From: Lachnoanaerobaculum sp. OBRC5-5
Lineage (GTDB): Bacteria; Bacillota; Clostridia; Lachnospirales; Lachnospiraceae
Length of the DNA stretch: 64,000 bases
Direction: 5' to 3'
NCBI RefSeq assembly: GCF_000296385.1
Contig: NZ_JH815185.1
Location: 1,612,391 to 1,676,390 of the forward strand
Positions 25,484 to 33,335 of this stretch are shown here, piece after piece. The first letter of the stretch is position 1; each line of letters opens with the position of its first letter. The notes beneath the pieces are model-generated. The model did no database searches and was not told the DNA's origin. It saw nothing but the letters and a program-made list of their open reading frames with translations. The translations under genes and the position numbers were made by a program.

Positions 25484-25512
25484 ATTATAAGTAAAAAAAT
25501 GTACACTGTCAA
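25484..25512 (-). promoter_or_regulatory. Perfect consensus promoter
   Basis: TTGACA (25507-25512), exactly 17 bp, TATAAT (25484-25489), reading into the gene at 25454. The -35 box lies in the loop of the terminator hairpin of the upstream gene. Confidence 0.7.
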
Positions 25513-25527
25513 AAGATGTACATTTTT
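25494..25527 (-). terminator. Terminator of HIRAN gene, overlapping a promoter
   Basis: Minus strand AAAATGTAC, loop of about 13 nt, GTACATTTTTTT, about 60 bp after the HIRAN gene stop. Confidence 0.6.
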
Positions 25528-25588
25528 CTTTAACCCCGGTATTTGTTTGTAAATAAACTTAAAGTCCACTGTTATTTTATGGCTTTTA

Positions 25589-25876
25589 CTAGTTTATAAG
25601 TTCACACAGGATGCCTTTTGGCATTACATATAAAATTCTTCCCTTCGCACTTTCACCTATCTTATCATAAAGCCTTCCTGCACTGTAACTCTCACCGACT
25701 ACGGTATAAGGGCTGTTTGCCACATAACCTATAGTGCCAAGCCCCGGCAGTTCCACCTTGATTGCCTCCTTATCATATTCATTATCCGTCTCCTTGATAA
25801 GTTTAACCTTCATCTTAGGCTTTAAAAAATCTATTTTTATCCTAGCATATAATGTGTCCGATAAAAATGACATCAT
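25589..25876 (-). CDS. HIRAN domain protein, N-terminus doubtful
   Basis: A 95-aa protein. From residue about 19 it matches the HIRAN fold (MKVKLIKETDNEYDKEAIKVEL, then GTIGYVANSPYTVVGE, SAGRLYDKI and RILYVMP), a small domain thought to bind damaged DNA ends or stalled forks. The first 18 residues do not look like the usual beta strand and no ribosome site precedes the ATG. The 5' end may therefore be damaged or the true start elsewhere. It follows the MFS gene by 31 bp on the same strand. Confidence 0.65.
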   Translation of the reverse strand: MMSFLSDTLYARIKIDFLKPKMKVKLIKETDNEYDKEAIKVELPGLGTIGYVANSPYTVVGESYSAGRLYDKIGESAKGRILYVMPKGILCELIN

Positions 25877-25907
25877 ATTATATGGGCTTATAAGAAGGAA
25901 ATATATT

Positions 25908-27077
25908 TTATATGGTTTGGATTTTTTTGCATCTTAAATATGCCAGTTCAAGCATTCCTATATTAAGTATTGCAAAAAATATCAAATACACAGGCATTAT
26001 CCCGATACCTATATGCTGTTGCAGCACTCCGAATACCATCGGCATAAATGTACTTCCTGTATAGGCAAATGCCATTTGAAGTCCGATAACAGCCGCACTA
26101 TATCTTTTTCCAAAATTTGTGGGTGCCATATGCTGAATTGCAGGATATACAGGTCCCATACCGGTTCCTATTATCACAAAGCCTATAGCCGCAATAAGAT
26201 AGTTTTGTGTAGGAATAAATAACATAAAAATCCCGATAAATTCCAAAATAATACCTAATCTGATAAGCTTTTTGTCTCCAAATATATTTGATATAAAACC
26301 TGAAATCAATCTTCCAAACATCAAGCCGCCAAATATAAGTGCTCCGAATGCTGCAATCCTTTCATCCGACAGTCCTGACTTGGTGCCTGCAAAATAGCTG
26401 GGAGTCCACAAAAAACAGGTTGCCTCACCTGAACAGTAGGCAAAAAAAGCAATCAATGTCAACAATACTCCCGGCACCTTAATACTCTCTCTGATTCCGG
26501 CACTATCCTGCCTGTCTTCCTCCGCTTCCGATTCATTTCCCTTCCATAGCGGCAATGAAATTATTACAATTGCCAAAATAGCCGTTTGAACAAAAGCTGT
26601 CCATAAATATCCTTCATTCCACTTGGCATATTTAAGTGCAAGCGACATAATGTACGGGCTGATCATTGCCCCTACTCCATAAAAGCAATGTAAAAAATTC
26701 ATAACGGAGCCTGAGTAATTGCTTGCCACATAATGATTGACAGATGCGTCAATCGCTCCTGCTCCAAGCCCGTAAGGAATCGCAAAAATAAAAAGCATTT
26801 CATATCTGTGTGAAATGGAAAAACCGGTTAAACCCAAAATAGTAAGTACTATTGATGATATTACAATCCACTTTGTATGAAATCTCTTAATCATTCTCGG
26901 GCTTAAAAGTGCGGATATAATAGTCATAAAGCATATAGTCATTGATATATAACCTGCGTATGAAGACGGTACTCCAAATACCACCTGTATTTTCGGCCAT
27001 CCTGAGCCTAAAAGCGAATCCGGCAGTCCGAGACTGATAAAAACCAGATATATAACAGCCAGTAGTAAAGAAATCAT
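25908..27077 (-). CDS. MFS transporter
   Basis: A 389-aa transporter with 12 predicted membrane helices in two halves. It has the SRG-like cytoplasmic loop after helix 2 (SPRMIKRFHTKW), an acidic central loop (ESEAEEDRQD), and GGLMFGRLISGF in the second half. The pattern resembles FucP/YfkF-like sugar or drug MFS proteins of Firmicutes; the substrate is unknown. GAGGTAAAT precedes the ATG. It is divergent from an AraC-family regulator that very likely controls it through the three repeats between them. Confidence 0.85.
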   Translation of the reverse strand: MISLLLAVIYLVFISLGLPDSLLGSGWPKIQVVFGVPSSYAGYISMTICFMTIISALLSPRMIKRFHTKWIVISSIVLTILGLTGFSISHRYEMLFIFAIPYGLGAGAIDASVNHYVASNYSGSVMNFLHCFYGVGAMISPYIMSLALKYAKWNEGYLWTAFVQTAILAIVIISLPLWKGNESEAEEDRQDSAGIRESIKVPGVLLTLIAFFAYCSGEATCFLWTPSYFAGTKSGLSDERIAAFGALIFGGLMFGRLISGFISNIFGDKKLIRLGIILEFIGIFMLFIPTQNYLIAAIGFVIIGTGMGPVYPAIQHMAPTNFGKRYSAAVIGLQMAFAYTGSTFMPMVFGVLQQHIGIGIMPVYLIFFAILNIGMLELAYLRCKKIQTI

Positions 27078-27110
27078 ATTTACCTCATTTCAAATATTCA
27101 TTTTATATGC

Positions 27111-27188
27111 TAGTATTATATCGTAAAATAAATCAAAATATGTAGTACTATATCGTTTATTATCGTTATTTTAATAGTACTATATGGT
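27111..27188. promoter_or_regulatory. Three phased 14-bp repeats between MFS and AraC genes
   Basis: TAGTATTATATCGT (27111-27124), TAGTACTATATCGT (27143-27156) and TAGTACTATATGGT (27175-27188) are direct repeats exactly 32 bp apart, or about three DNA turns. They are probable binding sites for the adjacent AraC-family protein. Confidence 0.65.
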
Positions 27189-27206
27189 CATTATATAGGA
27201 GATAAA

Positions 27207-28109
27207 ATGTCACTTTCGTACTCTGTAGATAAGGTTGATAAAGACGGTAGGGAAATGCTTACCTATGGAACAAAGGATTTTCCGATAGCTTTCTTTGACG
27301 ATGATTTGGTTAAGGTTGCCGTTCCATGGCATTGGCATGATGAATTTGAAGTGGTAATTATTACTGAGGGCATTGTAAATGTCAAAATATCAAACAGCGA
27401 ACTTATATTAAAAGCCGGAGAGGGTTATTTTGCCAATGGAGGCATATTGCACTCTGCAAACCTTAAATCTGCGACCGGACATCAGCACTGCCTTATATTT
27501 TCGCCGGATCTTTTATGCTCAAAAGATGATATCATTAGAAAAACTTATATAGATCCTATTATAAATAATTGTTCTTTTCCATTTGTAAAATTATCTCCCG
27601 AAATCAGCTGGCAGAATAAAATACTGAAGCTTTGTGAAAATGCCTGGCAGCAGGGTGCTTATGAGCATAAAGATTATCCTTTAAATGTTAAAGCCGATCT
27701 TGGTCAGGTATTTGCTTTAATAATTGATCATATAGATTTTATATCGGAAGAAAACATTTATACCGGTAATTCAAAAAAAGATGAATCCCGCATCAAAAAA
27801 GCTATTGTTTTTATTGAAAATAATTACGATTCATTTATTGGTATTAAAGATATAGCAAAAAGTGCAGATATAAGTGTAAGCACCTGTCTGCGTCTGTTTA
27901 AAGATATTTTATGTACAACACCTATACAATACCTCATTAATTACAGAGTTCAAAAAGCTGTTAAAAAAATGAAACTCAATATAAAAAAGCCTATATCCGA
28001 AGCCGCCTATGAATGCGGCTTTTCAGATGCTGCATATTTTAATCGCCGTTTTAAAAAGATATACGGATGCACACCCACAGAGTATTTATCCAAAATAAAT
28101 ACTCTGTAA
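27207..28109 (+). CDS. AraC-family regulator with cupin sensor
   Basis: A 300-aa protein. The N-terminal cupin (about 35-120: PWHWHDEFEVVIITEGIVNV, with HWHDE metal/ligand residues, and LKAGEGYFANGGILHS) senses a small molecule. The C-terminal AraC domain (about 195-297) has two HTH motifs: GIKDIAKSADISVSTCLRLFK and ISEAAYECGFSDAAYFNRRFK, ending GCTPTEYL. It is one of the few plus-strand genes. AGGAGAT precedes the ATG. Divergent from the MFS transporter; the shared gap holds three phased repeats. Confidence 0.9.
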   Translation: MSLSYSVDKVDKDGREMLTYGTKDFPIAFFDDDLVKVAVPWHWHDEFEVVIITEGIVNVKISNSELILKAGEGYFANGGILHSANLKSATGHQHCLIFSPDLLCSKDDIIRKTYIDPIINNCSFPFVKLSPEISWQNKILKLCENAWQQGAYEHKDYPLNVKADLGQVFALIIDHIDFISEENIYTGNSKKDESRIKKAIVFIENNYDSFIGIKDIAKSADISVSTCLRLFKDILCTTPIQYLINYRVQKAVKKMKLNIKKPISEAAYECGFSDAAYFNRRFKKIYGCTPTEYLSKINTL

Positions 28110-28145
28110 TAGTGCTGCCCGACTCCATTATATTGCTTTGATGCA

Positions 28146-29366
28146 TCACCACTGCATCCTGCAACTAAATCCGCCTTCCTCATTTTTTAAAAATTCAATC
28201 TTCCATCTATGATATTCCGCCACCTTTTTTACTATCTTCAATCCAAGTCCGTGATTGCCCATACTTTTTTCAAAGGCATAGGACTTTTTATTTATTTTTT
28301 GCAAAAACTCCCTGCTTACTCCCTGCCCGTTATCTTTTATTTCTAAAACAGTGTTTTTATTATTTTCATTCAGGTTTATGCTGATGGAGCAGCCCTCTTC
28401 ATTGTATTTCATAGAGTTATTTATAAGATTTATTATCGCTCTTTCCACAAGCTCCTCATTTATTAAAAAGATTTTTCCCTGTAAACTCTCTTCTATATTC
28501 AGATCAAATTCAAACTTTGATTCCATATCTTCATCCAATGTATTTATAATATTGGTTAAGATTTTACGAATAAAAACACTCATTTGAACTCGCTTTTTTA
28601 TAAATCTTCCTGTTCCAAAATCAAGCTTACTTGAAAGATTTAGATTTTCAACCAGTGATCTTATACGCACTCCCTGTTTATCAATAATTTCGGCTTTGTT
28701 TTTTATTCTGTCATCCGAGCTTTCATTTAATATCATTTGTGCATTGCCAAGTATAATAGCAAGTGGTGTTCGTATATCATGTGAAACTCCTGCAATCCAC
28801 TCCACCCTTTCTTCTTCTCTCCTTCTTTGTTTTGCCTTATATAGCTTTAAAGAGATAAAAATCAATAAAATAATATTAAAAGCAAGTACTAAAGGTGTTA
28901 TTTTAACAAATAATAAAAGATTATTTACATCATATTCCAATGTATATTTCCATATTTTGCTGTTTAACTTGCCTATTATTAACAGCCCTCCATCATCTAC
29001 TACATAGGTATGTACCGGATAATCCTCCAGATAATATCTTGAAAACTTTGCCACATCCTGCAAAGTATACTGTCGATTTTTTAGATCATCCGGTAAATTC
29101 TCACTCCATACAGTTTTTCCCTCTTTATCAATTATAAAAGCAAATTCATTATTACTATGAAGTTTTACACTTTCTTCCACACTTAATGAGAATTTTCCTT
29201 TATCACCGGTCATATTATTCATTATTTCTCCGGCAGATGTTTCATACACATCCTGGCTTTCATGTACTATTATGCTGTAAATTATCAAATCAATAAATAG
29301 TATGACTATCGCACAGAGTAATATATTAATTATAAATTGTGCTCTTCTTTCTCCCCTTATTCTCAT
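28146..29366 (-). CDS. Sensor histidine kinase
   Basis: A 406-aa membrane kinase. Membrane helices lie at about 11-34 and 152-175, flanking an extracellular sensor domain of about 115 residues; a short linker without an obvious HAMP follows. The H-box is VSHDIRTPL with phospho-acceptor His196. The ATPase domain has NLINNSMKYN (N), DNGQGV (G1) and NHGLGLKIVK (G2). Its start overlaps the response-regulator stop (ATGA). The pair is divergent from a lantibiotic-type ABC exporter and probably controls it (inference from position). Confidence 0.9.
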   Translation of the reverse strand: MRIRGERRAQFIINILLCAIVILFIDLIIYSIIVHESQDVYETSAGEIMNNMTGDKGKFSLSVEESVKLHSNNEFAFIIDKEGKTVWSENLPDDLKNRQYTLQDVAKFSRYYLEDYPVHTYVVDDGGLLIIGKLNSKIWKYTLEYDVNNLLLFVKITPLVLAFNIILLIFISLKLYKAKQRRREEERVEWIAGVSHDIRTPLAIILGNAQMILNESSDDRIKNKAEIIDKQGVRIRSLVENLNLSSKLDFGTGRFIKKRVQMSVFIRKILTNIINTLDEDMESKFEFDLNIEESLQGKIFLINEELVERAIINLINNSMKYNEEGCSISINLNENNKNTVLEIKDNGQGVSREFLQKINKKSYAFEKSMGNHGLGLKIVKKVAEYHRWKIEFLKNEEGGFSCRMQW

Positions 29367-30067
29367 GCTCTCTCCAATTTATAGCCAAGCCCTCTGACTG
29401 TTTTTAAAAATACCGGCTTTGACGGATTTTTCTCTATTTTTTCACGCAGATGTCGCATATGAACTATTAAGGAATTTTCCAGTCCATAGCTTCCGTCCGG
29501 CCAAAGTTCCTCGCAAAGTATATCTGTGGTTACTATCCTTCCTCTGTTTCGATATAAAACAGAAAACAGCGTAAGTTCTTTTGCTGTAAGTGTTATATCT
29601 TCTCCGTTTTTTCTAACTGTACCTCCATCTAAAGATACCAGGCTTTCTCCCAATATTACTTCCGATATATTTTCATCTATTGTATAACATCTTCTGATTA
29701 CCGCCCCTATACGAAGCAATAATTCTTTTGGAAGAAAAGGCTTTGTAATATAATCATCCGCTCCAAGTCCCAGACCATGCAGTCTGCTCTCATCCTCATC
29801 CCTTGCGGAGAGAAAAATCACAGGCAGTTTGGGAAAGATTCCTTCATTTTTTAATCTCTCATAAAAATCAAATCCGTTTCCGTCACCAAGCATCACATCC
29901 AGTAAAATCAAATGTACTTGACTCTTTTTTATTTTTTCATTTGCCTCTTTTAAACTGAATGCCGATTCTACATTGCTGTAACCTTCATTTTTTAAAATAT
30001 CCGCTACTACTCCTGCAAGCTCTCTTTCGTCATCTATTATAAGGATTTTACAATCTTTCTTTTCCAT
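29363..30067 (-). CDS. OmpR/PhoB-type response regulator
   Basis: A 234-aa protein. Receiver domain (1-120) with acidic pocket Asp12/Asp13, phospho-acceptor Asp57 (LLLDVML), Ser in FLSARDE and Lys in TKPF. Winged-helix DNA-binding domain at about 135-232 (LTAKELTLFSVLYRNRGRIV, RHLREKIE, TVRGLGYKLE). Translationally coupled to the kinase gene. TTAATGT-like repeats near 30139-30173, ahead of the ABC operon, are plausible binding sites. Confidence 0.92.
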   Translation of the reverse strand: MEKKDCKILIIDDERELAGVVADILKNEGYSNVESAFSLKEANEKIKKSQVHLILLDVMLGDGNGFDFYERLKNEGIFPKLPVIFLSARDEDESRLHGLGLGADDYITKPFLPKELLLRIGAVIRRCYTIDENISEVILGESLVSLDGGTVRKNGEDITLTAKELTLFSVLYRNRGRIVTTDILCEELWPDGSYGLENSLIVHMRHLREKIEKNPSKPVFLKTVRGLGYKLERA

Positions 30068-30241
30068 ATTTACTCCTATATTGTTTTCTTCACTTATTAT
30101 AACTTATATAAGCTCATACAATATATAAAAATGAATTTCTTAATGTAATCATAATGTAGAGATAATCTTAATATAAGCTTTGACCATTATTCTATATACA
30201 TGCAAAAAACTGCATATGCCGATTTTAGGAATATTAATACT

Positions 30242-30272
30242 AAAAGTCTGACTGCGACAAAGGCAGACTTTT
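30242..30272 (+). terminator. Terminator-like hairpin before ABC operon
   Basis: Plus strand AAAAGTCTG, 13-nt loop, CAGACTTTT, located 25 bp upstream of the ABC ATPase start. It may attenuate the operon. Confidence 0.5.
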
Positions 30273-30295
30273 AAAGTAATCAGAAAGGAATATAT

Positions 30296-31024
30296 ATGAA
30301 CAATACAATACTTGAAATCAAAAATTTATCTAAAAAGAGCGGTAGCAGCTATCGTGTCAAAAACTTATCCATGAGCATACCGAAATCCTGTGTCTACGGA
30401 TTCCTTGGACCTAATGGAGCCGGTAAAACAACCACTCTGAAAATGATTCTGGGGCTTATAAAAAAGGATGCCGGTGAAATAAAGATGTTCGGTGAAGATG
30501 TATCGGCTAAAAATCTTTTGTCTTTACTGCATAAAACAGGCAGCCTTATAGAGAACCCCGGAGGCTACCCACATCTAAGCGGTCTTGAAAATATGCAAAT
30601 CATTGCAAAATTAAAGGGTGTAAATGAATCGGAAATAGAAAAAGCATTAAAAACAGTTCGTTTATATGAACAAAAGGATAAAAAGCTTGGTGCATATTCA
30701 CTCGGTATGAAGCAAAGACTTGGTATTGCTATGGCTTTACTTGGGGATCCCAAGTTCCTTATTTTGGATGAGCCAAGTAACGGACTTGATCCTGCAGGCA
30801 TAATGGAAATCAGAAATCTGATTACCTCTTTACCAAAGGAAAGAGATATAACTGTTCTTATATCAAGCCATCTTCTTAATGAGATAGAACAAATGGCTGA
30901 CTATGTAGGTATCATTCACCAAGGACAGATGCTATATCAGGGAAAATTATCCGAACTTGAATCAACCGGCGAAAATCTGGAGCAGATTTTCCTGGAACTT
31001 ACCGGAGAAAGGGAATCACTATGA
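30296..31024 (+). CDS. ABC transporter ATPase, lantibiotic/bacitracin protection type
   Basis: A 242-aa ATPase: Walker A GPNGAGKT (38-45), signature YSLGMKQR, Walker B LILDEPSNGLDP, H-loop SSHLL. The sequence style (GSLIENPGGYPHLSGLENM) is that of LanF/BcrA-type exporters that remove antimicrobial peptides from the membrane. AAAGGA precedes the ATG. The stop overlaps the permease start by 4 bp (ATGA). The adjacent two-component system fits inducible peptide-antibiotic resistance. Confidence 0.9.
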   Translation: MNNTILEIKNLSKKSGSSYRVKNLSMSIPKSCVYGFLGPNGAGKTTTLKMILGLIKKDAGEIKMFGEDVSAKNLLSLLHKTGSLIENPGGYPHLSGLENMQIIAKLKGVNESEIEKALKTVRLYEQKDKKLGAYSLGMKQRLGIAMALLGDPKFLILDEPSNGLDPAGIMEIRNLITSLPKERDITVLISSHLLNEIEQMADYVGIIHQGQMLYQGKLSELESTGENLEQIFLELTGERESL

Positions 31025-32532
31025 AGCAAATAGGTTTACATCAGTATCTTTTAATAGAATTTAAGAAAAATAAGTTTATAATTTCAGCTTTACTTTTATT
31101 TATCGGAATTATTTTAAACTGTCTTTATGTATTACAAGGCAGACTGCCGCAGGGGCAGGAATGGCAAATGATTTTTGCCTCAATTCCTTTTATCAATACA
31201 TTATTGATTTCCATTATGATGTCTGTACTTGCCAGCAAATGCATTGATATGGAAAATAAAGGCAACATGTGGAATACTCTGCCCACACTTTATAGCAGAA
31301 CAAAACTTTATATATCAAAGCTGATGTTCGGTTTCGTGCATATAATTTTATTTTGTATATTGCAGACAATCTTACTGCTTTATTTTTCTATAAAGATTCT
31401 GCCCGAAAGTGATTTCCCGCTTTTTTACCTTGTATTTACAATATTATCCGAAATTATATACGGTATGATTATTTTCCAATTGCAATGTCTGCTTTCATTA
31501 AGATTTCAGAGTCAGTTTGCAGCACTTTCTATCGCATTTGGAGGAACACTGGCAGGCGTTTTCCTTGCTTTTATAAGCAAGTTTTCACTTACACCATGGT
31601 CTGTACTGTTTTCTCTAAGTACCGTATCTATGGATTTTGATTCTGCAACAAGACAAATACTGCTTTCATGGAATAAGATAAACATTCCGGCTGTTCTTGT
31701 AGGGTTAATATATTTTTTTGTTACCTTTATAATAGGCTTTAAAGTATTTAATACCCCGGAAACAAGGAACTTTACCTTTATTCATTCAAAGGCTAAAAGC
31801 AGGAGTATATATACCATACTGCCTGCCGAACTTATAAAGCTTAAATACAATCCTGTATGGATTCCCTTTATTTTAATTCCTGTTATTTCAGCAAGCATCG
31901 GTATTATAAATTTCCTTGGAAACCAGTATGTACTGTCCTTTAACTGGGATGACCTTTGGACTCAAGAATCTTTATTTTTAGGAATGTTTTTCCTGTCTCC
32001 TTTGATTGCTATTCTGGCAAGTCTTCTGTTTCGTATGGAGCATCAGGGAAATAACTGGAATATAGTACTTACAGCAAACTCAAGATTTAAAATCTTAAAG
32101 GATAAATGGCTTACAACTGCAGCTCTTTCCATGATTTGTATAATATGGATTGCAATAATATATATTATTTCCGGAAAGCTGCTCGGTATCCCCGGTAATA
32201 TACCTCCGATATTCTTTTTAAGGATTTTTACAAGTTTAATCTGTATTATTGCTATTGCTGGCTTCCAATGTATGTTGTCATTAATAATACGCTCCTTTGC
32301 AATACCTGTAGGACTTGCATTCCTTGGAAATATATTTGGACTTTTGCTTAATTTAAAAGGACTTTTTTATGCCACACCGTTTTCAATGCTGATTTATTCC
32401 ATGGGAAGCACAAATATCAAGGGAGAGCTTAATATACCTCTTACTATATTATCATGTTTATTTTATATCTGTATTACTTTTGGTATAGGTATGTTGTATC
32501 TTAATAAAGTGGATATAAAGACGGGAAGGTAA
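31021..32532 (+). CDS. ABC-2 type permease, tandem two-unit (MutE/EpiE-like)
   Basis: A 503-aa membrane protein with about 12 helices. It looks like two ABC-2 permease units in one chain. Residues 1-245 and 262-500 each start with a similar pattern (LLIEFKKNKFIIS versus LPAELIKLKYNPVWI), and each carries a 'D/E-x-G-N-x-W-N' motif after its second helix (MENKGNMWNTL; MEHQGNNWNIVL). Lantibiotic immunity systems usually encode these as two separate permeases. It is coupled to the ATPase gene and ends in a long hairpin at 32554-32598. Confidence 0.8.
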   Translation: MKQIGLHQYLLIEFKKNKFIISALLLFIGIILNCLYVLQGRLPQGQEWQMIFASIPFINTLLISIMMSVLASKCIDMENKGNMWNTLPTLYSRTKLYISKLMFGFVHIILFCILQTILLLYFSIKILPESDFPLFYLVFTILSEIIYGMIIFQLQCLLSLRFQSQFAALSIAFGGTLAGVFLAFISKFSLTPWSVLFSLSTVSMDFDSATRQILLSWNKINIPAVLVGLIYFFVTFIIGFKVFNTPETRNFTFIHSKAKSRSIYTILPAELIKLKYNPVWIPFILIPVISASIGIINFLGNQYVLSFNWDDLWTQESLFLGMFFLSPLIAILASLLFRMEHQGNNWNIVLTANSRFKILKDKWLTTAALSMICIIWIAIIYIISGKLLGIPGNIPPIFFLRIFTSLICIIAIAGFQCMLSLIIRSFAIPVGLAFLGNIFGLLLNLKGLFYATPFSMLIYSMGSTNIKGELNIPLTILSCLFYICITFGIGMLYLNKVDIKTGR

Positions 32533-32553
32533 AAGTAGCGGCTAGTAAAACAA

Positions 32554-32598
32554 ATACCGTTAATATGGCAGTCTTACGAAATGCTGTATTAACGGTAT
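32554..32598. terminator. Long-stem hairpin after ABC operon
   Basis: ATACCGTTAATA / TATTAACGGTAT, 12-bp stem with a loop of about 21 nt, between the ABC operon and the convergent TOPRIM gene. The poly-T is weak on both sides, so a bidirectional terminator is likely but not certain. Confidence 0.55.
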
Positions 32599-32657
32599 AC
32601 TCTTGTTTTCTCTATTATAATTTTACTACAAATAACATTAAACTTTGCAAGTAAATA

Positions 32658-33335
32658 TCATTTAACTATTAAGTGCATATTGGAATGTCTATGCAATGAG
32701 TTCATATCCTTCTCTATAAATCTCCAAGTGTTTTTATAAGTATCTATAACTGCAAAATCCGGATTGGAAATAAATTCAATAAATGCCTCAACTTCCCCCT
32801 CATACTCCTCTGCAAAATCATCTGAAAGAGTCTGTTTTTCTTCATCTGTAAAATCTTTCAGTTCATTATATAATACATGCTCGAGATTACAAGAATTAAA
32901 GTAAATCCTGTAATTAATATCTTTAACTTTTCCGGTTGAGTATAACTTAGAAAGGATTTCCGACTTATGTTTATTCCTATTCTCTACTTTAGAGACATCA
33001 TCAGTCTCAATATGATCCTCATAATACTGTATATTTTTTACATTACTTTGCCTTATACAATCTTTTGTAAAGGCACCGTCTGTATCTGTTATATGAATTA
33101 TACTGACAAAGTCATCCGGACGATATCCATACTTGTTTCTAATTTCTTCTACTTTATCTCCTATTTTAATCAGTACATTATCTTTTGTAGTAGCAAAATC
33201 GGATGTAATATCTCCATGAACCACCGCAAATTGAACTTCTTTAGACGAAAAATATTCTTTTAAAATACCTCCAATTGCATTTTCATCGCTAGGGCCTTCA
33301 ACTATTACCATCACAACCTTTTTTTCTCTCTTCAT
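32658..33335 (-). CDS. TOPRIM-like protein paired with AAA ATPase
   Basis: A 225-aa protein. TOPRIM marks: MVIVEGPSDENAI (Glu13-Gly14) and ITDTDGAF (Asp84, Asp86), the acidic residues that bind Mg2+ in OLD nucleases, primases and RNase M5. A charged C-terminal half follows. It starts inside the end of the ATPase gene (38-bp overlap), so the two are one unit. In known anti-phage systems (PARIS: AriA/AriB; AbiL; OLD-like) an ABC-type ATPase controls a TOPRIM nuclease in this way. Which family this belongs to is not resolved here. Confidence 0.65.
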   Translation of the reverse strand: MKREKKVVMVIVEGPSDENAIGGILKEYFSSKEVQFAVVHGDITSDFATTKDNVLIKIGDKVEEIRNKYGYRPDDFVSIIHITDTDGAFTKDCIRQSNVKNIQYYEDHIETDDVSKVENRNKHKSEILSKLYSTGKVKDINYRIYFNSCNLEHVLYNELKDFTDEEKQTLSDDFAEEYEGEVEAFIEFISNPDFAVIDTYKNTWRFIEKDMNSLHRHSNMHLIVK

